64,000 nucleotides of DNA, from contig NZ_ANNV01000150.1 of assembly GCF_000346755.1 (NCBI RefSeq), positions 62,001-126,000 of the forward strand, written 5' to 3'. The position numbers were made by a program, and so were the translations under genes. The notes below the pieces were generated by a model. That model saw only the letters and a list, made by a program, of their open reading frames with translations, searched no databases and was not told where the DNA came from. This stretch comes from Pseudomonas sp. CBZ-4 (lineage in GTDB: Bacteria > Pseudomonadota > Gammaproteobacteria > Pseudomonadales > Pseudomonadaceae). Positions 7,910 through 15,934 of this stretch are shown piece after piece (within the stretch, counting starts at the first letter, position 1; each line of letters begins with the position of its first letter).

Positions 7910-9139
7910 TCAAATGACCGGCCGCTGCTGATCGCCGGTAGCCAAGGCAATCGAGCGCCGACCCAGCACGGCCACGCCGCACACCAGGGCCATCGCCAGC
8001 GACAGGCCGGCGAGCATGCCGACGTGGCCGCTGCGGTCGAGCAGCACGCCTGCGCCGATCGGCACCAACATGCGCGTCAACACGAACAGGCTGGCCTGCA
8101 AGCCGTAGTCGGCGGCCTGGCGATGCTCGCGGGAGAAAAACATCATCAGGGCGAAGACCAGGGTCGATACCGCGCCCATGGCCGTCGCCAGCAGGAACGC
8201 CGCCGCCACCAGCCAGACCATGTCGGCGCGCAGGCCGACAGCGGCGGTCAGTGCTAATAACGAAATCAACGCCCACAACATAAACAGCGGAATCGCGCGG
8301 CCCGGGCCGATGCGCTGGATCAAGCGCCCGCCAAGCAAGCTGGCCACGGCGCCGACCACGCCGCCGCCGACGCCGGCGATCAGCGCGACTTTCGGCGCGA
8401 CCATGCCCTGGTCCAGCAGCAGCGGCTTGAGGTACAGCCACGCCGCGCCGACAAACGGGAAACTGGTCAGCAGCACCCAGGTCCACAGGCGTGCGCCGGG
8501 TTGGCGGAAGTAACCCGACCAGTCGGCCAGCGCCGGGTTGACCGGCTGGCTGTTGGGCGCTTGTGCGTCGCCTTCACGCAGCCAGACCAGGGCCAGCAAC
8601 GCCAGCAGCAAACCGCCGGCCATCAACAGGAACGGCGCTTGCCAGCCCCAGCGGCTCTGCACCAGCAGCATCACGCCAGCGCCGACAATCGCGCCGAGAA
8701 ACAGCGCGGCCGAACGGATGCTGCCGGCGCGCACTTGCTCCGATTGCGGCAGCAATTTGATCGCCAGGGCGTTGACCGGAATATCGGCCCAGGTCGCCAG
8801 CACCGAGGCGGCGAACGCCAGGCCGAACAGGTACAGCGGGTTGCCGGTGATCGACAGTTGGCTGGCCGCTACCAGCAGCACCGCCAGCAGCAGGCACAGC
8901 AGCATCGCCCAGTTGCGGTAATGCCCACGCTGGAAGCGATAGCGCTGCACGGGCAACGCCAGCAGGAATTTGAACACCGCCGGCAACCCGGCGAGCTGGA
9001 ACAGGCCGATGTCGGTGCCCGACCAGCCGTGTTCGCGCATCACCAACGGCAGGCCAAGCAGCAGGTAGATGCTCGGCACCACCAGCACAAAACCGAGCCA
9101 GCCAAACAGCAATTGCAGACGCCACATGGAAGGGTTCAT
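7910..9139 (-). CDS. MFS permease, RhtX/FptX-like siderophore transporter
   Basis: Inner-membrane protein of 409 residues with about 12 hydrophobic segments. The pattern 'GLPLVMREHGWSGTDIGLF', the 'PVQRY' turn and the following 'YRNWAMLL' resemble the RhtX/FptX and AmpG-type permeases that import siderophores such as rhizobactin 1021 and pyochelin, rather than drug exporters. Its start overlaps the methyltransferase stop (ATGA), showing translational coupling. Beside a TonB receptor it most likely moves the product or its metal complex across the inner membrane; export cannot be ruled out. Confidence 0.75.
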   Translation of the reverse strand: MNPSMWRLQLLFGWLGFVLVVPSIYLLLGLPLVMREHGWSGTDIGLFQLAGLPAVFKFLLALPVQRYRFQRGHYRNWAMLLCLLLAVLLVAASQLSITGNPLYLFGLAFAASVLATWADIPVNALAIKLLPQSEQVRAGSIRSAALFLGAIVGAGVMLLVQSRWGWQAPFLLMAGGLLLALLALVWLREGDAQAPNSQPVNPALADWSGYFRQPGARLWTWVLLTSFPFVGAAWLYLKPLLLDQGMVAPKVALIAGVGGGVVGAVASLLGGRLIQRIGPGRAIPLFMLWALISLLALTAAVGLRADMVWLVAAAFLLATAMGAVSTLVFALMMFFSREHRQAADYGLQASLFVLTRMLVPIGAGVLLDRSGHVGMLAGLSLAMALVCGVAVLGRRSIALATGDQQRPVI

Positions 9140-10182
9140 GAGGCGCTCCGGCGGGCGACCAGCACCGAGACGGGTGCCACGGCGAAGGCCACTTCGGGGT
9201 AGCTGTCGATGTGGCTGAAGCCGGCCTGTTGCAAGGCGTCACTCAGGCCGCCGGCCTCGGTGACATGGCGGCCGAGCATCTGCATCGACAGGTAATACGG
9301 CATCACACGCTGGGCGTGTTCCGGGTCGGCGGGGATCTCGGCGTGGGCGCTGATCAGCACGCCGCCAGGGCGCAAGGCAGCGTGGATCTTGGCCAGTGTG
9401 GCGCGCAGGTCCGGGACGAAGTGCAGCACCGAGGAACACCAGATCACGTCGTAGCCGTCGCCAATCGGGTCGCTGGCCAGGTTGCCGCCGCGCACGCCGA
9501 GGCGTTGTTCGAGGCCGGCGCGCTGGATGTTGGCGGCGGCCACTTCAACGGTTTTTTCGAAGTCGAAGACTTCGCCGCTGAGCAGCGGGTTGTCACGCAC
9601 CAGGGCAATTGCCACCAGGCCGGGGCCGCCGCCAAGGTCGAGCAGGCGGCGCGCCTGGCTGAACTCGGGGACCAGGGCTGTCAGACGCAGGGCCACGTCA
9701 ACGGTGACGGCGCGCTGCTCCTGGGCGATTTGCAGGCGCGCGGCGGCGGTCCAGTTGTCGATGGTGGTGGTCATGTCGGTGGGCTGGCTGTCGGGCTGGC
9801 CGGCGCGCACTTGCTCGCCCAGTTGACTGCCGAAACGGCGCATGCCGCGCAGGCGAAAGGTCCAGGCATCGCCGCAATAGTCCGTGGCATCGCTGCGCAG
9901 GTAGTCGCTGGCCACCGGCGTGTTGCGGTACAGCGGCGGCTGGCGTTCGTCGCGCTGGAGCAGGTCCATGCTCCACAGGGCTTCGAGCCAGAAGCCGGTG
10001 TTGGCCGGGTCGAGTTCCAGTTGCCGGGCGACCAGGTGGGCCGAGGTGGGCACTTGCAGCAGGTCGAAGAGTTTCCATTCCAGCGCGATGCGCAGGGCGT
10101 CGGCGCGCACGGCGGACAGGGTCAGGTCCCAGAAAGGTTGCAGGGCATGTGGGGTGGACAGGTTCATAGGGTTATCGCTCAC
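9136..10182 (-). CDS. SAM-dependent O-methyltransferase-like protein
   Basis: A 348-residue methyltransferase of the plant/bacterial O-methyltransferase layout. An N-terminal helical dimerisation part (about 1-130) precedes a Rossmann domain with the SAM loop 'LLDLGGGPGLVA' near residue 180 and the acidic 'DVIWCSSVLHFV' strand. The GTG start at 10182 overlaps the receptor stop (GTGA); an ATG 15 bases on (10167) is an equally good choice. Flanked by receptor and permease genes in one operon. Probable role: O- or N-methylation of the cluster product. Confidence 0.8.
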   Translation of the reverse strand: MSDNPMNLSTPHALQPFWDLTLSAVRADALRIALEWKLFDLLQVPTSAHLVARQLELDPANTGFWLEALWSMDLLQRDERQPPLYRNTPVASDYLRSDATDYCGDAWTFRLRGMRRFGSQLGEQVRAGQPDSQPTDMTTTIDNWTAAARLQIAQEQRAVTVDVALRLTALVPEFSQARRLLDLGGGPGLVAIALVRDNPLLSGEVFDFEKTVEVAAANIQRAGLEQRLGVRGGNLASDPIGDGYDVIWCSSVLHFVPDLRATLAKIHAALRPGGVLISAHAEIPADPEHAQRVMPYYLSMQMLGRHVTEAGGLSDALQQAGFSHIDSYPEVAFAVAPVSVLVARRSAS

Positions 10183-12155
10183 AGTTCATAGCTGAGCCGC
10201 AGGCCGACTTCGCGGCCCGGGCTGTACACGCGGGTGGTGCCATTCAGGTAGCCGACGGCGTCGTAGCGCTTGTCGGCGGCGTTGTTCACGTAGGCACTGA
10301 TGCCGTAGTGGCTGAAGTCGTAGCCGGCCGTCAGGTCGATCAGGCCGTAGCCGCCACGGCTGTATTGGTTGGCGGCGTCGAGGTAGGTCTTGCCGACGGC
10401 GCTGACACCGCCCTGGGCGTACCAGCCGGCAGGCGCGTCGTAGCGCAGGCTGAGGTGGCCGGTGAGGTCCGGCGCGTAGGGGTTGTGATTGCCCTTGTAG
10501 TCGCTGCTGCCTTCGCTGAACTGCTTGAAGCGCGTGCGGTTCAGGCCCACGGAACTGACCAGGCGCCAGTTGTCGGCGACGAGGTAGTCGGCCTCCAATT
10601 CAAGCCCGGTGGAACGCGCGGTGGCGGCGTTGGTGATGTACACCACGCCGGGCTGGATGATCTGCTGCACCTGCATGTCGCGCACGTCCATCAAGTACAC
10701 CGCGGCCGAGTAGCGCAGGCGTTTGTCGGCGAGCCACCCCTTGGCACCGAGTTCGTAGGTTTTGACTTTTTCCGGGTCGTAGCCGGGGTAGTTGGCGGCG
10801 CTGGAGAAGGCGTTGAAGCCGCCGGCGCGGAAGCCTTCGGCATAGCTGGCGTAGACGTAGGCGTCGGGCTGCCATTCGTATTGCAGCGCGGCCTTGGGGG
10901 TGAAGCGTTGCCAGCTGGCGCTCTGGCGGGTGCCGATGGCGGGGTCGATGTGCACGTTGTCCTGCTCGGCACGGGCGCCGAGGGTGAGAGTCCAGCGCTC
11001 GGCCAGGGGCATCAGCCATTGGCCGAAGAGTGCGCTGGTGTTGCCGCCCAACTGACTGGCGGTCTCGGTCAGGCGCAGAGGCAGTTTTTGCTGATAGGAC
11101 AGGTCGTGGTCGTCACGGTCGGCATAGGCGCCGAGCAGCCACTGGTTGTCGTGCCACTGGCCTTCGAGGCGGAATTCCTGGGACAGGGTGTTGAAGTGGT
11201 AGTCGCGGGCCAGGTGCAGTTGGTCGGCCGGCTGGAAGTCGGTGTCTTGTTGCAGGCGGTCGTAGAAGTCGTTGCGGGCGGTGATGGAGCGCAGTGTCAC
11301 GCCGGAGTCGAAGGTGTGCTGCACGTCCAGCGACAGGCTGCGGCCGCTGGAGTGGTTCCAGCTGGGCGTGCCGGAACGCACTTCGCGCCGGGTCGAGGTG
11401 GCGGCGCCCCATTGTGAGCCGCCGTCGCGGTAGTCCTGGCGGCTGTAGCGCAGGTTGACGTCGGTGGCCAGGGTTGGCGTCCAACGCAGCACCATGCGCG
11501 CGCTGTGGCGCTCACGGTCATCGGCCTGGCCGCCTTTATAGGCATTGTCGATAAAGCCGTCCTGCTCGCGCCATTGGCCGGACACGCCGGCATACAAGGT
11601 GCCGGGCACCAACGCCGTGCTGGCGTCCGCGCTCAGCGTGCGCAGGTCGCGGCTGCCGGTGCCGGCTTCGAGGCGCGCGTAAGGCGTATCGCCGGGCTGG
11701 CGGGTGTGAATGCTCAGCACCCCGGCTTCGGCGTTGCGCCCGTACAGGGTGGACTGCGGACCGCGCAGGATCTCGATGCGCTCGACGCCCAGCAGGTTGT
11801 GGTCGAAGCCCTGCCCCATCAGGGTCGGTACGCCGTCCACGAGCATCAGCATCGAGGAAGAAAACGCCGTCGCCCCGGAACTCAGGCCACGCACCACCGG
11901 CAAGTTGGTGCCGGACTGGCCGAACGGCTGGAAGGTGAAGCCCGGCGTGGTACGGGCCAGGCGTTCCAGGTCGTCAATGTTGCCTTTGCGCAGGTCTTCG
12001 CCGGTGATCACCGACAGGCTCGCCGGGACTTCTTCCTGCGCCTGCTCGATCTTGTTGGCCGTGACCTTGACCGGTGCCAGTTCGGTCTGTGCCACGGCAA
12101 CGCTTGCACTGCCCAGGCAACACACCAGCACACCGCTGAAAACCCCTGTGTTCAA
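10179..12155 (-). CDS. TonB-dependent outer-membrane receptor
   Basis: A 658-residue receptor with signal peptide cleaved near AVAQ-TELAP, a plug domain (about 35-150, with 'RGLSSGATAF' and 'EILRGPQSTLYGRNA') and a C-terminal beta-barrel. No N-terminal signalling extension is present, so it is not a FecA-type transducer. The start is TTG at 12155, with AAGGGGAAAG just upstream and no ATG nearby. First gene of the operon that continues into methyltransferase, permease and PigDE-like genes, with a Fur-box-like sequence upstream. Ligand unknown; presumably the metal complex of the cluster product. Confidence 0.92.
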   Translation of the reverse strand: MNTGVFSGVLVCCLGSASVAVAQTELAPVKVTANKIEQAQEEVPASLSVITGEDLRKGNIDDLERLARTTPGFTFQPFGQSGTNLPVVRGLSSGATAFSSSMLMLVDGVPTLMGQGFDHNLLGVERIEILRGPQSTLYGRNAEAGVLSIHTRQPGDTPYARLEAGTGSRDLRTLSADASTALVPGTLYAGVSGQWREQDGFIDNAYKGGQADDRERHSARMVLRWTPTLATDVNLRYSRQDYRDGGSQWGAATSTRREVRSGTPSWNHSSGRSLSLDVQHTFDSGVTLRSITARNDFYDRLQQDTDFQPADQLHLARDYHFNTLSQEFRLEGQWHDNQWLLGAYADRDDHDLSYQQKLPLRLTETASQLGGNTSALFGQWLMPLAERWTLTLGARAEQDNVHIDPAIGTRQSASWQRFTPKAALQYEWQPDAYVYASYAEGFRAGGFNAFSSAANYPGYDPEKVKTYELGAKGWLADKRLRYSAAVYLMDVRDMQVQQIIQPGVVYITNAATARSTGLELEADYLVADNWRLVSSVGLNRTRFKQFSEGSSDYKGNHNPYAPDLTGHLSLRYDAPAGWYAQGGVSAVGKTYLDAANQYSRGGYGLIDLTAGYDFSHYGISAYVNNAADKRYDAVGYLNGTTRVYSPGREVGLRLSYEL

Positions 12156-12233
12156 ACGCTTTCCCCTTCAATGATTCGCCCCATGGCCGCGTCGTGGCGA
12201 TGGCAGTTGATGGGGAAACATGCTATTCATTAA

Positions 12234-12248
12234 TGCGAATGCTTATCA
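12234..12248. promoter_or_regulatory. Fur-box-like sequence in divergent promoter region
   Basis: TGCGAATGCTTATCA; its reverse complement, TGATAAGCATTCGCA, matches the TGATAAT-n-ATTATCA Fur pattern at about 11 of 14 positions. It lies between the receptor operon and the AraC-type regulator, where it could control either or both. Judged by eye. Confidence 0.5.
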
Positions 12249-12258
12249 TGTATGTCCG

Positions 12259-12281
12259 TATGGATTTCGGATCAATCCATA
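12259..12281. promoter_or_regulatory. Inverted repeat, possible regulator operator
   Basis: Arms TATGGAT and ATCCATA are perfect inverted repeats separated by 9 bases, 37 bases upstream of the preferred GTG start of the AraC-type regulator. Position between divergent genes makes an operator plausible, but AraC proteins often use direct repeats, so the assignment is tentative. Confidence 0.3.
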
Positions 12282-12317
12282 TGCGAATCGGAGCCAAATC
12301 TAGGGAGGGCGTTGAAC

Positions 12318-13283
12318 GTGTCGGCTTTACAAAAGATTTCCCAGTCGTATCGAGTCGCGTCAACGCACTCGCGGCTGGTCAGCACGCAAGACTGCGGCTG
12401 GATGCGCCAGCAGTTGCCGGAAGAGCTGGGCGAGTGCTATTCGGAACGCCTGAGCTTCGATGACGACCTGATGGTGGTGCGCTCGCGCTATCGCCCGACG
12501 CGTAACCTGATTGAAGAAACCGTCAGCCCGCACAACCGCCACATGCTGGTGATTACCTTCGGCATGCAGGGTGATTCTGGCTATAAGGGTGCAGATGGCG
12601 CGGCGGTGTCGTTCAGGGCGGGCTTCACCACCATCACGTCGTTCCAGCTCAGCCTGGGCGAGCGCTGCTATGAAGCTGGCGCGACGGTGTCGCAACTGCG
12701 CCTGTTGATTGGCGAGAGCATGCTCAACAAGTACATCGGCGAGCAGCGTACCCAGCAGATCCTCGGCAACGGCAACGTGCGCCAACTGGCCTTCCAGAAG
12801 ACCTCGGCCGCCAGTGCCAGCCATGCCAGCGCCCTCACCCGCTACCTCAACCACGGCGTGACCGGCACGCTGGACATGCATATCCACACCCTGAGCCTGC
12901 TCTCCGAACAGCTCAAGTTGCTGAGCCCCGCCACCCTCCCGGAAAGCCTGCAATTCAGCGCCACCGACATCGAGAAACTGGAGCGTGCGCGCGACATCAT
13001 GATCGAGCAGATGGACCAACCGCTGACCATCCCCTATCTCTGTGCGGCGGTTGGGCTCAACGAGTTCAAGCTCAAGGAAGGCCTGCACTACCGCTTCAAC
13101 TCCACCCCGCACCGCATGCTCAACGAGATTCGCATGCGCAAGGCCTACACCCTGCTGGAAAGCGGCTGCCAGGTGGCGCAGGCGGCCTACCAGGTGGGGT
13201 ACAAATTCCCGAACAACTTCAGCGCGGCGTTTACGCGATTCTTCGGCAAGACGCCGAAGTCAGTGTTTGGCAAACGCCGCTGA
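12318..13283 (+). CDS. AraC-family regulator, PchR-like
   Basis: A 321-residue regulator. The C-terminal two-helix DNA-binding domain has 'AVGLNEFKLKEG' and 'QVAYQVGYKFPNNFSAAFTRFFGKTP', very like PchR, which activates pyochelin genes when bound to ferri-pyochelin. The GTG at 12318 is chosen because AGGGAGG lies 9 bases upstream; an earlier ATG at 12252 has no ribosome-binding site and adds 22 residues. It is divergent from the receptor operon. The likely role is ligand-responsive activation of the adjacent operons, with Fur repression on top. Confidence 0.88.
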   Translation: MSALQKISQSYRVASTHSRLVSTQDCGWMRQQLPEELGECYSERLSFDDDLMVVRSRYRPTRNLIEETVSPHNRHMLVITFGMQGDSGYKGADGAAVSFRAGFTTITSFQLSLGERCYEAGATVSQLRLLIGESMLNKYIGEQRTQQILGNGNVRQLAFQKTSAASASHASALTRYLNHGVTGTLDMHIHTLSLLSEQLKLLSPATLPESLQFSATDIEKLERARDIMIEQMDQPLTIPYLCAAVGLNEFKLKEGLHYRFNSTPHRMLNEIRMRKAYTLLESGCQVAQAAYQVGYKFPNNFSAAFTRFFGKTPKSVFGKRR

Positions 13284-13288
13284 GTGCG

Positions 13289-14158
13289 TCAAGGGTGAGT
13301 GGCGGGAGCCAGCTTGAAGGCGGCCTGGGCCTTGGGGTTGGTGAGAATGCTGTAGCGTGTGGTGCGCGAGACTTTGTGGGTGAGGAAGCGTTCGAATACC
13401 GGATCGAAGGTGGCGCGTTGCAGGTTCGGCTGCTCGTCCATCAGGTAGCGCTCACAGAGCACACGATAGGCGTCGAGGGTGACGAAGCGCTTGATCCAGA
13501 AGTGATAGAAATAGCCCATCAGGAAACCCAGGCTGAAATCGTGATCGATCACCGAATGGGCGCAGCACTCAAAATCGATCAGGCGTAGCTGGCCGTCCGG
13601 TGCGATCAAAATATTCTTGGGGTGCGGATCCATGTGCACAAACCCTTCGGCGAGCATCTGCGCAAACAATCGGAAGACCCGTGGAAGCAGCTCACCGGCC
13701 TGCTCCGGGTGCGCGATCAGTCGATCATCCACGCTGCAATGATCTTCAAAAAAACCCACCAGCAGGTATTCCTCTTTCAGGAACGGGAAGCGTGTTTTAT
13801 AGCCGAACCCGGCGACACGCGGCACGCTGGCGGACTTGGCAGACACCACGGACAGGTTGATGAACTCGTTGGTCAAATCGTGCAGGCCGAACGCGCGCTT
13901 GAGCCCCAGGTAGTTTTGCAGCTGTTTTTTCCAGTGCTCAAGCTTGTTGTGCTTCAACACCCATCGGCGCTCGCCCTCCAGCAGGAACACGCCGCGGGTG
14001 GCTTCGGGTAGGTCGAGGGTGGTGTGTTGGTGCGGTGCGGCGAGGAAGCGCTGGACCAGGGTGGACAGTTCAGGCTGATGGCGGGGGTCGAAATGGAAGG
14101 TGATGTCGCCGATGGACGAGGTTTGGAATGCGCGGGTGATGTGGTTGAGGTGACGCAT
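13289..14158 (-). CDS. InaA/WaaP-like lipopolysaccharide-kinase-family protein
   Basis: A 289-residue eukaryotic-like small kinase. Visible are the putative ATP-binding Lys in 'WVLKHNK', the catalytic segment 'HMDPHPKNIL' with Asp and Asn, and the metal-binding 'LIDFE'. This is the pattern of the Kdo/WaaP and InaA group, which phosphorylate LPS core sugars or act in membrane stress; the true substrate is not visible. It converges on the AraC regulator with 5 bases between, and is separated from tRNA-Lys by a terminator, so it has its own promoter. Confidence 0.75.
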   Translation of the reverse strand: MRHLNHITRAFQTSSIGDITFHFDPRHQPELSTLVQRFLAAPHQHTTLDLPEATRGVFLLEGERRWVLKHNKLEHWKKQLQNYLGLKRAFGLHDLTNEFINLSVVSAKSASVPRVAGFGYKTRFPFLKEEYLLVGFFEDHCSVDDRLIAHPEQAGELLPRVFRLFAQMLAEGFVHMDPHPKNILIAPDGQLRLIDFECCAHSVIDHDFSLGFLMGYFYHFWIKRFVTLDAYRVLCERYLMDEQPNLQRATFDPVFERFLTHKVSRTTRYSILTNPKAQAAFKLAPATHP

Positions 14159-14231
14159 GGGGTCTTCCTGACGTGGGGCTATCGACTTTTGCGAAATGGC
14201 CCAGCCAGGTAGACCGCGCTAAATCGCGGAC

Positions 14232-14276
14232 AAAAAAAAACCCGGAAATCCTCACTTGCGTGGGCCTTCCGGATTT
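14232..14276 (-). terminator. Intrinsic terminator after tRNA-Lys
   Basis: Minus-strand hairpin with arms CCGGAA/TTCCGG (or the alternative AAATCC/GGATTT) followed directly by a run of nine T. It lies downstream of tRNA-Lys and before the kinase start. Confidence 0.75.
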
Positions 14277-14292
14277 TCTAAACCGCCAAAAA

Positions 14293-14368
14293 TGGTGGGT
14301 CGTGTGGGATTCGAACCTACGACCAATTGGTTAAAAGCCAACTGCTCTACCAACTGAGCTAACGACCC
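14293..14368 (-). tRNA. tRNA-Lys (anticodon TTT)
   Basis: A 76-base cloverleaf: acceptor GGGTCGT pairs with ACGACCC, D-arm 'AGCTCAGTTGGTAGAGC', anticodon loop CTTTTAA with TTT at 14335-14333, T-arm 'GTAGGTTCGAATCC', and an encoded 3' CCA. It stands just upstream of queC. In P. aeruginosa the tRNA-Lys at this position is a well-known island integration site. Confidence 0.97.
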
Positions 14369-14431
14369 GCTGTGTGGTGGCGCGTATAATACTGATTTCT
14401 AAGGATTATTCAACACCTTATTTTAAATAAA

Positions 14432-15121
14432 TCAGAAATAACGCGTTGGGTCCGTAATTCCGGCCGCTTGGAAGCCTTCTGCACGCAGTCGGCAGCTGTC
14501 GCATTTCCCACAAGCACGGCCGTCATCGTCCGCCTGGTAGCAGGAAACTGTCAGCGAGTAATCGACGCCAAGTCCTACACCAGCCTTGACGATATCGGCT
14601 TTGCTGAGGTTTTGCAGCGGCGCCAGGATGCGGAAGCCCTGCCCTTCTACACCGGCCTTTGTCGCCAGGTTGGCCATGCGTTCGAACGACTCGACGAATT
14701 CCGGGCGGCAGTCCGGGTAGCCGGAATAATCCACGGCGTTGACGCCGATAAAGATGTCGCGGGCGTTGAGCACTTCTGCCCAGCCGAGGGCCAGGGACAG
14801 GAACACCGTGTTGCGCGCCGGCACGTAGGTGATCGGAATGCCTTCACTCGGCGCTTCCGGCACGTCGATGCTGCTGTCGGTCAGGGCAGAACCGCCGATG
14901 CCGTTGAGGTTCAGGCCGATGACCTTGTGTTCGACCACGCCCATGTCGCGCGCTACACGGGCAGCGGCGTTGAGTTCGGCACGATGGCGCTGGCCGTAGT
15001 CGAAACTCATGGTATAGCAGCTGTAGCCTTCAGCTTGAGCCATCGCGACTACGGTGGCGGAGTCGAGGCCGCCGGACAGCAGGATTACGGCGCGTTTTTG
15101 ATCGTTGGTTTGTGCAGTCAT
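14432..15121 (-). CDS. queC: 7-cyano-7-deazaguanine synthase
   Basis: QueC converts 7-carboxy-7-deazaguanine to preQ0 with ATP and ammonia, on the queuosine route. The 229-residue protein has the PP-loop 'LLSGGLDSAT' at the N-terminus and a C-terminal zinc cluster 'CYQ...CGKCDSCRLR'. The ATG at 15121 matches the family start; the open frame runs further upstream into queE but without conserved sequence. It follows queE by 1 base, so the two are one operon. Confidence 0.96.
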   Translation of the reverse strand: MTAQTNDQKRAVILLSGGLDSATVVAMAQAEGYSCYTMSFDYGQRHRAELNAAARVARDMGVVEHKVIGLNLNGIGGSALTDSSIDVPEAPSEGIPITYVPARNTVFLSLALGWAEVLNARDIFIGVNAVDYSGYPDCRPEFVESFERMANLATKAGVEGQGFRILAPLQNLSKADIVKAGVGLGVDYSLTVSCYQADDDGRACGKCDSCRLRAEGFQAAGITDPTRYF

Positions 15122-15122
15122 G

Positions 15123-15770
15123 TCAGCGTCCTGGCTCGTCGTTCCAAAGGTATTTGTGCAACTGCAATTGCAGGCGCACCGGTAGGTTGTCCGCCACGAC
15201 CCAGTCGGCAAGGTCGCGGGCGTTCAGGTCGTGGTGGCTGGGAGAAAAAAGCACCTCGCCTGCGCGACGGTCCAGGCCGTACTGGATCAGCTTGGAGCTC
15301 GCCCAGTCGTAATCGTCACGGGAACAGATAACGAACTTGACCTGATCGTTGGCCGTCAGCAAGTCCATGTTCTCGTAGAGGTTGCGATGCGACTCCTTGG
15401 AACCTGGGGTCTTGAGATCGACGACCCGGCTTACACGTGGGTCGACCGCAGAAATATCCAGGGCGCCGCTGGTTTCCAGGGACACCTCGTAACCGGCGTC
15501 GCACAACTGCTTGAGCAAGGGGATGGCATTGGGTTGCGCCAGGGGCTCACCGCCCGTCACGCAGACGTAGCGTGGCCGGAAGCCGGCAACCTGTTCGAGG
15601 ATGTCGTCGAGGGTGCGCACAGTGCCGCCACTGAAGGCGTAGGCGCTGTCACAGTATTGGCAGCGCAGCGGGCAACCGGTCAGGCGCACAAATACGGTGG
15701 GCAGGCCAGCGGTGCGCGTTTCACCCTGCAACGAGTAAAAAACTTCGGTGATACGTAATGTGTCTTGCAT
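15123..15770 (-). CDS. queE: 7-carboxy-7-deazaguanine synthase (radical SAM)
   Basis: QueE rearranges 6-carboxytetrahydropterin to 7-carboxy-7-deazaguanine using SAM and a 4Fe-4S cluster. The 215-residue protein carries the radical-SAM cysteines in 'GCPLRCQYCD' (CxxxCxxC) and the 'FYSLQGE' start typical of the family. The ATG at 15770 is chosen; a GTG three codons earlier (15779) is possible, and neither has a strong ribosome-binding site. It lies directly upstream of queC. Confidence 0.95.
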   Translation of the reverse strand: MQDTLRITEVFYSLQGETRTAGLPTVFVRLTGCPLRCQYCDSAYAFSGGTVRTLDDILEQVAGFRPRYVCVTGGEPLAQPNAIPLLKQLCDAGYEVSLETSGALDISAVDPRVSRVVDLKTPGSKESHRNLYENMDLLTANDQVKFVICSRDDYDWASSKLIQYGLDRRAGEVLFSPSHHDLNARDLADWVVADNLPVRLQLQLHKYLWNDEPGR

Positions 15771-15887
15771 AGTCGCCACGGGCGTAACAGCTAAACAGGC
15801 TGTCCGCCTCCGTCAGGCACTTCAAGAAACCCCGCCAACGCGTGGGCCCCCAAAAGCGTGTTTCATAAAAGGGCGTGGATTCTAACG

Positions 15888-15914
15888 AAAAAACCCGCGC
15901 CAGGCGCGGGTTTC
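15888..15914 (-). terminator. Terminator of the tol-pal operon
   Basis: Arms AAACCCGCG and CGCGGGTTT around a 5-base loop, followed on the minus strand by TTTTTTCG. It lies 20 bases past the cpoB stop. Confidence 0.8.
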
Positions 15915-15934
15915 TTCTAAACGGGCTGCTTTGC

